This document shows positions 7,693 to 15,381 of a stretch of DNA of 64,000 bases, piece after piece (within the stretch, counting starts at the first letter, position 1; each line of letters starts with the position of its first letter). This DNA is from JAFGNB01 sp050304135. GTDB taxonomy: Bacteria; Fibrobacterota; Chitinivibrionia; Chitinivibrionales; Chitinispirillaceae. A program made the position numbers and the translations under genes. The stretch lies in the NCBI GenBank assembly GCA_050304135.1, contig JBNLDC010000029.1, positions 72,859 to 136,858 of the forward strand, read 5' to 3'. The notes under the pieces were generated by a model. That model worked only from the letters and a program-made list of their open reading frames with translations, was not told where the DNA came from and did no database searches.

Positions 7693-8786
7693 TGCGGTTA
7701 CCGATACTTTTTACTCTGTGGGCTGCAGTAGTGATTGCGACGGGCTGCGGTAACAACAGCAGACCGGGGCAGAAAGCCGGGGCGGCCCCGGATACCCTGG
7801 TCGATGCCGCCGGACGTCATGTGGCGATACCGAAAACCGTCAGTCGGGTGGTCTCTCCCTTTACGATGTACTCACGTCTTATCGTGGCGATGGGTGGTTG
7901 CGACCGCCTGGTCGGGGTATCGCATTCATGCGTACTTCCCGAAGAGGAGCGGGGGTGCGGCGGACAACTACTCGCGCTTCCCGATGTGGGGCAGTTCGGG
8001 GCGAATATTGAACTGATCGCATCACTCCGGCCCGATATCATTTTCGCCTCCCAACCGGATGTGGCGACCTTTACTTCCAAAACAGATGCCGCCGTGGTGG
8101 CCATCTCTTTTCCGCACGATGTTCCCATGCTCGAAATGTTTAACCGGCAGATCGATCTCATCGGTAAAACGATACACCTTGAACGCAATGGCGACAGCCT
8201 CAAGCAGTTTATTCATGATGTCCTTGAGCCGGTTGTTTCGGTAACCGCGTCTATTCCCGATTCCGCCCGGCCCAAAGCCTATCTGGCCTGGACAAGCTGG
8301 ACCGGCGATATCCTCAATACCGTCTGCGAATTCGATCCCATTGAACTTGCCGGGGGCATCAATGTCGCGCGGGAATCGAATAACTTCGCGAAGGGTGAAC
8401 GCGGAATTATTGTTTCGCGGGAGCATGTCATCAAATGGAATCCCGACGTTATTTTCCTTTCCCGTTACCAGAAGCAGGCATGGCAAGAAAACGGGTCGAC
8501 AAAAGCCCTGCCGGTCACGATCGACGATGTCACTGCCGACCCGTTGATGCAATCCGTTGAGGCGGTAAAAAACAAACGGGTATATTATACCACCGCATTC
8601 TGCAACTGGTGGCCGCAGCAGCGCGCACTGGTGCAGGTACTGTATATGGCCAAGCTGTTTCATCCCGACCGTTTCGCCGATCTCGATGTTGAACGCGAAG
8701 GTAACCGTATCTTCAAGCGGTTTTACGGCGATGACAGCCTCTATACCGAAATGGCGAATGATCTGGAACTCTACTCCTGGAAATGA
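7689..8786 (+). CDS. ABC importer substrate-binding lipoprotein (FecB/BtuF type)
   Basis: A 365-residue periplasmic binding protein. The N terminus is a lipoprotein signal with lipobox IATGC. The class III (helical-backbone) features are present: DAAGRHVAIPKTVSRVV at the start of the mature part, VGVSHS, PDIIFASQPD, and a late NPDVIFLSRYQ plus VYYTTAFCNWWP. This class binds siderophores, corrinoids, haem and, in some systems, molybdate. The start ATG at 7689 (or 7692) overlaps the FmdE stop, and its own stop overlaps the permease start, so the genes are translationally coupled. Confidence 0.9.
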   Translation: MMRLPILFTLWAAVVIATGCGNNSRPGQKAGAAPDTLVDAAGRHVAIPKTVSRVVSPFTMYSRLIVAMGGCDRLVGVSHSCVLPEEERGCGGQLLALPDVGQFGANIELIASLRPDIIFASQPDVATFTSKTDAAVVAISFPHDVPMLEMFNRQIDLIGKTIHLERNGDSLKQFIHDVLEPVVSVTASIPDSARPKAYLAWTSWTGDILNTVCEFDPIELAGGINVARESNNFAKGERGIIVSREHVIKWNPDVIFLSRYQKQAWQENGSTKALPVTIDDVTADPLMQSVEAVKNKRVYYTTAFCNWWPQQRALVQVLYMAKLFHPDRFADLDVEREGNRIFKRFYGDDSLYTEMANDLELYSWK

Positions 8787-9847
8787 CGATGGGGACACAT
8801 GCAATACAATCGGAATACCGTAAGTTGACCGTGGTGAAATGGGGGTTTATCGCAGGGCTGTGTGTTGTCGCATTGTTGCTTACCATTGTCGGATGCACTG
8901 TCGGCCCCATGAAATTCACCTTCGGTGAGATTGTGAAAGCGCTTGCGAACGGACTGTTTGGCGGCACGTTTGATCTGCCCCGGGAAACGGTTATGGTTGT
9001 CACAAAAATCAGATTACCGAGAATGGTACTGGCATTGCTCAGTGGATTTGGCCTGGCAGTTGCCGGAATGCAGCAGCAGGTGATTTTGCGCAATCCGCTC
9101 GCTTCGCCATTGACACTCGGTGTGTCATCCGGAGCAATGCTCGGTGCGGGTCTTGCGATTATCACCGGGTTTATCGTATTCGGTGGACGGTATATGCTGA
9201 TTGTAAACGCGTTTTTATTTGCGCTGCTTCCCTGCATTGTTATTTTCCTTCTCTCACGGTTGGGTGCCGGCGGGTCCGGGACGCTTATACTCGCGGGTAT
9301 TGCAATGCATTTTATCTGCCAATCCGGTCATTGGTTATTGACCTATGTATCCAATTCCGAGGAGGCGAAATCACTTTCACTATGGATGATCGGAAATCTT
9401 GGAAAGGCCACCTGGGGAGATATCGGTTTGCTGACCGTCGTGCTGGTGCTCACGGTACCGGTGCTCCTTTTGCAGAATCAGAAACTCAATGTGCTTAGTG
9501 CAGGTGACGAAAGTGCCGAGGGTATGGGTGTGAATGTTGAGCGGACACGAATCATAGTACTCATCCTGACAACAATGATCTCTGCCGCGATCATCTGTTT
9601 TACCGGAATCATCTGGTTTGTCGGACTGGTTGCTCCCCATATCGTCAGGATGCTCATTGGAAATGATGCACGATTTCTGATGCCCGCTTCGGGCCTCTTC
9701 GGTGCGGTATTTCTTCTCGGAGCCGATATTGTAGCACTTAAGGTGATTGAACCGGCGGTGCTTCCCGTCGGGATCATCACCTCGTTTGTCGGGGGACCGA
9801 TTCTACTCTATCTTATAATTCGTAAACAACGGGAGCGTGCATGGTAA
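8783..9847 (+). CDS. ABC importer permease (FecCD/BtuC family)
   Basis: A 354-residue inner-membrane permease with about ten hydrophobic segments. Family hallmarks are IRLPRMVLALLSGFGLAVAGMQQQVILRNPLASP (start near residue 72) and the cytoplasmic coupling region FTGIIWFVGLVAPHIVRMLIG in the C-terminal half. It overlaps the binding-protein gene by 4 bp and the ATPase gene by 7 bp. As in BtuC it would work as a homodimer with two copies of the downstream ATPase. Confidence 0.93.
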   Translation: MTMGTHAIQSEYRKLTVVKWGFIAGLCVVALLLTIVGCTVGPMKFTFGEIVKALANGLFGGTFDLPRETVMVVTKIRLPRMVLALLSGFGLAVAGMQQQVILRNPLASPLTLGVSSGAMLGAGLAIITGFIVFGGRYMLIVNAFLFALLPCIVIFLLSRLGAGGSGTLILAGIAMHFICQSGHWLLTYVSNSEEAKSLSLWMIGNLGKATWGDIGLLTVVLVLTVPVLLLQNQKLNVLSAGDESAEGMGVNVERTRIIVLILTTMISAAIICFTGIIWFVGLVAPHIVRMLIGNDARFLMPASGLFGAVFLLGADIVALKVIEPAVLPVGIITSFVGGPILLYLIIRKQRERAW

Positions 9848-10608
9848 CGCTCACGGTAGACGGAGTTGCCTACAGCTATAACGATCAACCGGTGTTTTCG
9901 GATATTTCGCTTTCAATCAGCACCGGTGAAGTGGTGTCCGTCGTAGGAAGAAACGGTGTTGGTAAATCAACACTGATCAAGTGCATCAATCATATTCTGT
10001 CGCCGCATAAAGGAACGGTACTCATTGACGGCAGTGATGTGGCACCTATGGCACAACGTCAACGTGCGCGGCGGTTCGGATATCTTTCCCAGAAAAACGA
10101 ACAGCTCTTCCCGTCAACGGTTTTTGATGTTGTACTTACCGGCCGGTATCCCCATTCACCGTTGAAGTATACACAACGGGATGAGGAAATCACCGCCCAG
10201 GTACTTGCCATGATGGAGCTTGATGTTTTCGCACGGCGTCCCTTCAATCGTCTCAGTGGCGGCGAGCAGCAGCAGGTATGCATCGCCCGGGCGCTTGCAC
10301 AGGAGGCCGACATCCTGCTCTTTGACGAGCCGACCAACAATCTCGACCTTAAACATCAACTGCAGATCATGCTGCTTATACGGAAGCTCGCCAGGAAAAA
10401 TAACATTACTTCGATTCTCGCCATTCACGATCTCAATTTCGCCGCATCATTCTCGGACCGGGTGATTGTCCTTCATAATGGAACAGTCTTCACGAACGGC
10501 ACTCCCGTCGAAGTCTTTACCGCGGAAATGGTGCGGGAAGTATTCGGGGTGGAGGCTAAAATTTACGACCATCACGGGTTGCCGCATGTGGCGGTGGTGC
10601 ATCATTAG
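9841..10608 (+). CDS. ABC importer ATP-binding protein
   Basis: A 255-residue ATPase of the FepC/BtuD type. Walker A is GRNGVGKST (36-44), the Q-loop is YLSQKNEQ (81-88), the signature is LSGGEQQQ (138-145) and Walker B with catalytic Glu is ILLFDEPT (158-165); the switch His is in AIHDLN. It is the last gene of the uptake operon. Downstream, 291 bp without a gene precede the next start; no terminator stem was obvious there. Confidence 0.94.
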   Translation: MVTLTVDGVAYSYNDQPVFSDISLSISTGEVVSVVGRNGVGKSTLIKCINHILSPHKGTVLIDGSDVAPMAQRQRARRFGYLSQKNEQLFPSTVFDVVLTGRYPHSPLKYTQRDEEITAQVLAMMELDVFARRPFNRLSGGEQQQVCIARALAQEADILLFDEPTNNLDLKHQLQIMLLIRKLARKNNITSILAIHDLNFAASFSDRVIVLHNGTVFTNGTPVEVFTAEMVREVFGVEAKIYDHHGLPHVAVVHH

Positions 10609-10899
10609 GCACACGGGCGACAGCGACCGGGGGGTGATTCTCAGAGGAATGAAGCCTGGTCGGTTGTCGTGAAAGACTGCCCAGGAGGCTCTTGGGGAAA
10701 TATCGGAAGTATCGAGGAAATACGCACTGATAGTGACAGATGACTTTTGCAATGGTATACTTTATACTAACGAAGCTAAGCGGTTTTTGGCACATAACAA
10801 CTCAGCATTCGTACCGGTTCTGCGTTCTAAAGCTACTCAGCCATGAATATGCCAGCACGGAACCTTTTAAAGTTGATTCCATGAAAAGAAATTCTCAGT

Positions 10900-11808
10900 A
10901 TGAATTCCATCCTTCTCAATGAAAAAGCACAGCAGCTCCAATGGGAAATTGAGCAGCAGCATCTTGTTTCAGATCGTATCGAGTCGGCCCGACGGGAGAC
11001 GGAGCAGATTTTCAATGTTGCAGTACCGATTTGTGTTATTGACAAGAAGTTCTGTGTCCACCGGGTTAATGATACTTTTTGTGAGTTGTTTGACTGTATA
11101 AAAAGTGAGGTGATCGGTGCACCGTGTCGTAGCATCTGGAAGTGTGACCTGTGTGATACCGAACGATGTCCCCTGCAGAAAGTCCTCTCCACAGGAAAAC
11201 CATATACAACCGAAGGTCTTTTTCATATGCACAGCGGACGGAAGAGAATTTGTGATGTCGCTGCGAAACCTTTTTACAATGCGGAAAATAACCTTGCCGG
11301 TATTGTCGAAAATCTGATTGATACTACTGTCCGCAGGGAGATGGAAGTGCAGCTTGAAAGGAACAGGATACAGCTCGAAGAGCAGAACCATCTTCTTGTC
11401 GGGAAAAACATGGCCTTACGTGAACTCATGGAGCAGATTCGCCTGGAAAAAAAACAGACGGAAGCGCAAATAGTTGATAATGTGGAGCATATGGTCCGTC
11501 CGCTTATCGAAAAACTGAAAGCGTGTTGTTGCGGGAAGGAATCAACCTTCATCGAGATGATCGAAACCAATATTAATAATCTTACCTCACCGTTTGCAAA
11601 TGCGTTGACCAGGAAAACCCAGAAGCTCTCTCCAAGAGAGATTACCATATGTAATATGATAAAAAACGGGCTTGATTCAAAGGGCATCGCCAGACTTCTT
11701 AATCTATCGATAAAAACCGTTGAAACACATCGGAAGAATATCCGTAAAAAACTCGGTATTACAAAGAAACACGAAAACCTCTATACTTGCCTTTCCTCTG
11801 TCTGCTGA
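10900..11808 (+). CDS. PAS-LuxR transcription regulator with clustered cysteines
   Basis: A 302-residue protein. Residues ~30-145 form a PAS domain (QIFNVAVPICVIDKKF, VNDTFCELF, GRKRICDVAAKPF). Inside it lies a Cys cluster at 76, 82, 85 and 90, with further Cys at 45, 52, 61 and 66. A coiled coil (about 145-195) follows, then a CCC triplet at 209-211, then a LuxR-type HTH at 243-285 (LSPREITICNMIKNG, KTVETHRKNIRKKL). There is no receiver domain, so the signal is probably sensed by the PAS part, perhaps metal or redox through the cysteines (inference). It follows the uptake operon on the same strand. The ribosome site at 10900 is weak. Confidence 0.85.
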   Translation: MNSILLNEKAQQLQWEIEQQHLVSDRIESARRETEQIFNVAVPICVIDKKFCVHRVNDTFCELFDCIKSEVIGAPCRSIWKCDLCDTERCPLQKVLSTGKPYTTEGLFHMHSGRKRICDVAAKPFYNAENNLAGIVENLIDTTVRREMEVQLERNRIQLEEQNHLLVGKNMALRELMEQIRLEKKQTEAQIVDNVEHMVRPLIEKLKACCCGKESTFIEMIETNINNLTSPFANALTRKTQKLSPREITICNMIKNGLDSKGIARLLNLSIKTVETHRKNIRKKLGITKKHENLYTCLSSVC

Positions 11809-11939
11809 CCGATACCAGGTATATTTACTACCCATTTCCTACCTGTTTTTTCCGCGTTGAAAACAGCTGGTTGTGTTATCATAATAAGTTAGAGTAATTC
11901 GATGAAGTATTACCGTTTATGGATTGTTCGGAGGGGCTC

Positions 11940-13955
11940 ATGCTTAAAAACATGTCGTTAGGTATGAAAATCGGCGGAACCGTCGGTGTCGTACTTTTTC
12001 TGCTGGCGGTAACCGCCGTCTGGTCGATTGTCGGTCTGGGCTCGGTTGTGGGCGATGCCACCGAGGTAATCGAAGGGAACAAACTCAAGGGTAATATTGT
12101 TCAACGGCACGTTGACCACCTGTTGTGGGTGAGTCAGGTAAATCAGCTTTTGACTGATGATCATGTTACCGAGTTGTCCGTACAGACCGATCCGCATAAA
12201 TGCGCATTCGGGAAGTGGTATTACGGTGATGAACGTCGTAAAGCCGAGAGATTCATCCCTGAACTCAAAGAGGTTCTTGCCGAAATTGAAAAACCCCATA
12301 ATGATCTGCATGCCTCGGCAGTTGAGATCGGGGAAGTGTTTCACCAGGTTGATAAAAAACTGGGGCAATTCCTCTATGTGAAAAAGGCAGACCACCTCAA
12401 TTGGATGCACAAGGTGAAAGACGCACTGCTCTCTGGAGTTCCTGCGGATATTGATGTTCAGATGGATCCGACAAAATGCGGCCTCGGCAGTTGGCTGGGA
12501 TCATCCGATGCCGACGCCTTACGGAAAAGTGACAAGGATCTTGCAGCATTACTGCAGAAAATTGAAGGTCCGCACCGTCAGCTTCACGAGAGTGCCGGTA
12601 TAATAAAACAGTATCTTGCCAATGGAAACACTGCTGCGGCACGTACCTATTATAAGGGAAATACGGAAAAGTTTGCTCTTAGCACCCTTGGAATTATCGA
12701 TGATTTGATTGACAATTTCAATCATGACTGTGAGGGGATAAATCTTGCCGAAGAGGTCTATGCCGGCAAAACCATTAAGGCCCTTGATCGGGTCGGAGCA
12801 CTACTCAGGAAAATAGTCGAGATCGCCAATGAAAACGTTATGAGTGATGAGCAGATGCTTGGAGCCGCACGGTCCACAAGAATCGCGGTGGTGATTTTCT
12901 CGATTGCCGCACTCCTGGCGGGTTCATTGCTTGCTTTTTTCATCTCCACAGCTCTCGTTAAGGCGCTTACCGGTATTATCAACAATATGCGCGGTGGGTC
13001 TGAACAGGTTGCGGCTGCAGCCGGACAGCTCTCCTCGTCCAGCCAGTCGATGTCCGAAGGTGCAAGTGAACAGGCCTCGTCGCTTGAGGAGGTGTCAAGC
13101 AGTCTGGAAGAGATGGCTTCGATGACCAAACAGAATGCAGACAGTGCCCGGCAGGCGAATTCACTGTCTCAGGAGACTGATGACGCGGCTCGTGAGGGTA
13201 TGCAGTCGATGATACGGATGAGTGAGGTGATCGGAAAGATAAAAGCCTCCTCGGACGAGACAGCAAAAATTATTAAAACAATTGATGAAATCGCCATGCA
13301 GACCAATCTTCTTGCGCTCAATGCTGCAGTCGAAGCGGCTCGTGCCGGAGAAGCGGGGAGAGGGTTCGCTGTTGTTGCCGAAGAGGTGCGGAACCTGGCG
13401 CAACGCAGTGCTGAAGCTGCCAAAAATACAGCGGCGCTTATCGAAGAGTCGAAACAGAACTCGGAAGACGGGGTGCACGCAACCGATGCGGTCGCAAAAA
13501 CACTCGATCAAATCGTGGCAAGTATTCAAAAGGTTACTCAGTTGATTTCCGAAGTTTCTGCTGCTACTCAGGAACAGTCTCAGGGAATTGAACAGGTCAA
13601 TACCGCCGTTGCCCAGATGGATAAGGTTACGCAGCAGAACGCGGCGACTGCCGAGGAAAGCGCTTCGTCGAGCGAAGAACTCAGCAGTCAGGCACGGAAC
13701 CTCAACAATATGGTCGAGGACCTGGTGCGACTGGTTGACGGTGCATCCGGAGGAGCTCAACAGAGAACAGTCGATAGGGTTGTTCATGCATCCCATGCAA
13801 TTGGCGATTCACGAAACCGACCGTCAATCACGATTCCCGGGAGAGATCGGCGAAACATGGTTGCACCGAAAAAACAGCTGGTGCTGAGTGGCAAGATTAT
13901 TGATCCGCAGCAGGTGATTCCGAGGGATGATGATGCGGAGCTGTCGGAGTTTTAG
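11940..13955 (+). CDS. Methyl-accepting chemotaxis protein with two CZB zinc-binding domains
   Basis: A 671-residue chemoreceptor. TM1 is at ~11-33 and TM2 at ~305-330. Between them lie two CZB (chemoreceptor zinc-binding) domains in tandem: the first has DHLLW, PHKCAFGKWYY and PHNDLH; the second has DHLNW, PTKCGLGSW and PHRQLH, giving the expected His-Cys-His-His sets. The cytoplasmic signalling part contains the hairpin tip EIAMQTNLLALNAAVEAARAGE and VVAEEVRNLAQRSA. The ATG at 11940 follows GGAGGGG; a start at 11919 has none. CZB domains are mostly cytoplasmic, so two in the presumed periplasmic region are unusual. Zinc or zinc-linked oxidant sensing is inferred from the family. Confidence 0.92.
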   Translation: MLKNMSLGMKIGGTVGVVLFLLAVTAVWSIVGLGSVVGDATEVIEGNKLKGNIVQRHVDHLLWVSQVNQLLTDDHVTELSVQTDPHKCAFGKWYYGDERRKAERFIPELKEVLAEIEKPHNDLHASAVEIGEVFHQVDKKLGQFLYVKKADHLNWMHKVKDALLSGVPADIDVQMDPTKCGLGSWLGSSDADALRKSDKDLAALLQKIEGPHRQLHESAGIIKQYLANGNTAAARTYYKGNTEKFALSTLGIIDDLIDNFNHDCEGINLAEEVYAGKTIKALDRVGALLRKIVEIANENVMSDEQMLGAARSTRIAVVIFSIAALLAGSLLAFFISTALVKALTGIINNMRGGSEQVAAAAGQLSSSSQSMSEGASEQASSLEEVSSSLEEMASMTKQNADSARQANSLSQETDDAAREGMQSMIRMSEVIGKIKASSDETAKIIKTIDEIAMQTNLLALNAAVEAARAGEAGRGFAVVAEEVRNLAQRSAEAAKNTAALIEESKQNSEDGVHATDAVAKTLDQIVASIQKVTQLISEVSAATQEQSQGIEQVNTAVAQMDKVTQQNAATAEESASSSEELSSQARNLNNMVEDLVRLVDGASGGAQQRTVDRVVHASHAIGDSRNRPSITIPGRDRRNMVAPKKQLVLSGKIIDPQQVIPRDDDAELSEF

Positions 13956-13968
13956 CAAGGACTCTGTG

Positions 13969-14006
13969 CGGGACACGATGGTCAACAATCGTCATGTCCC
14001 GTTTAT
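13969..14006 (+). terminator. Terminator-like hairpin after the chemoreceptor gene
   Basis: CGGGACACGATG (13969-13980) and CGTCATGTCCCG (13990-14001) pair with a small internal mismatch and are followed by TTTAT. It lies 14 bp after the stop codon. Confidence 0.6.
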
Positions 14007-14084
14007 ATCGTTCAGAAAATATCATGTCGGGTTACTGCTGGTGTCCGAAACGGTCCACCGGTCAGTAAGCTAAAGTGCAGGTGG

Positions 14085-15353
14085 CTAAAAAGCAAGCGGC
14101 CCGGCATAGAGCACCGAACCGTTTACTTTTACACAGACCATATATACCGCAGGTGCAACCGGGTGGTGGTCGGCATCTGATACGGTAAAATCAAACTCCG
14201 TATTCCCGCTGCCGCTGTTGTGTTCTCCGATGATGGCCACCTGTCGTCCCCGGCAGTCGTATAGTGCTGTGCTTATGAGGCCGGGATGCGTGTTTACAGT
14301 AAGGTTGTATCGTCCCGAGGCGTTTTTCCTTATGGAAACTGTCTCGGATAACTGGTTACAGGCACCGGCCCGCCTGGGGGAGACCCCAACTGATTTATCG
14401 AGACCTAAAAAGCGTATCACTTCCTCGTCGGAAATTTTAATGTTGTGCGGCTGGTTGAGTCCTTTGACCGCTTCGACCAGTATGTTCCCCGAGGCATCCT
14501 TGTATCGGGTGCGGGTGTAGTCGGAAAAGGGGGTGTTGGTTTCGGTGGTCGAAGGGGTCTGGCTGACCCCTAGAACACTGGTCCACTGCTTAATTGATTC
14601 ATCAAAATTTGCCGGATAGAGAACGTCATCATTGGCACCATGCCAGAGCTGCATGCGGGGGCGTGGCCCGGTGTATCCGGGATAGGCCGCTAGTACCAGC
14701 TCTTTCCATTCCTGCGCTGTTCTGGTTACTTTACCTTTTGCACAGTCATCATTCCAGGTATAGTTTCCTCCGGCGAAACATCCAAACGGCACTCCCGCCG
14801 ATGCGGAAGCTGCGGCGAATACTTCCGGATATGATCCCGCCATAACATTGGTCATCATGCCGCCTCCCGAATGCCCGGCAACGAATACACGCGTGGAGTC
14901 GCCGTTTTTATTTGCAATAACCCATTTGATCATCGATACGACACTATGTGAAGCGCCTCCGCCATCATGGGTGAGGGTTTCCGTAGAATGGACATCGAAA
15001 CACTGGTCAGACGTGTAGGTTTCGGGGCAGATCATGATGAAACCATATTCATCGGCATAGGTATGGAACTGGTTGCTGTTGAAATATGCCTCTGCGGTTC
15101 CGTGGCACCAATGCAGTCCGACCAGTATTGCAGGGTGTGGTTTCACGTTTTCAGGAACATAGAGAAACATTCCCAGATTTCCGGGATTATCACCGAAATC
15201 GGTGATTTCGGTGAGCGCAGCGGCATGGCTTGTTGCAGCGATGGAAAGTACCATGCTCAACAACAATATTCGGACTGAATCAATACTCTTCCAGAGTATG
15301 TTTTTTTGTACTGGTTCCGGTGAAGCCTGGAGGCTGCTTATCTGCGGAGTCAT
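14085..15353 (-). CDS. Secreted CE1-like esterase (feruloyl/acetylxylan or PHB-depolymerase family)
   Basis: A 422-residue exported alpha/beta hydrolase. A hydrophobic signal (ILLLSMVLSIAATSHAAA) ends near residue 46, after a rather long N-terminal stretch, so the true start may be later than the ATG at 15353. The nucleophile elbow is GHSGGG with Ser162; LWHGANDDVLYP and QPHNIK supply the likely Asp and His. An oxyanion-type HWCHGT lies at 81-86. Residues ~340-422 form a beta-rich C-terminal domain resembling secreted-protein sorting domains. The family removes ferulate or acetate from plant xylan, or depolymerises PHB; substrate not decidable here. It starts 28 bp after the upstream gene stop, so the two may be cotranscribed. 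Confidence 0.82.
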   Translation of the reverse strand: MTPQISSLQASPEPVQKNILWKSIDSVRILLLSMVLSIAATSHAAALTEITDFGDNPGNLGMFLYVPENVKPHPAILVGLHWCHGTAEAYFNSNQFHTYADEYGFIMICPETYTSDQCFDVHSTETLTHDGGGASHSVVSMIKWVIANKNGDSTRVFVAGHSGGGMMTNVMAGSYPEVFAAASASAGVPFGCFAGGNYTWNDDCAKGKVTRTAQEWKELVLAAYPGYTGPRPRMQLWHGANDDVLYPANFDESIKQWTSVLGVSQTPSTTETNTPFSDYTRTRYKDASGNILVEAVKGLNQPHNIKISDEEVIRFLGLDKSVGVSPRRAGACNQLSETVSIRKNASGRYNLTVNTHPGLISTALYDCRGRQVAIIGEHNSGSGNTEFDFTVSDADHHPVAPAVYMVCVKVNGSVLYAGPLAF

Positions 15354-15381
15354 ACTGTTGTTTCATTTCACTGGAATACGG

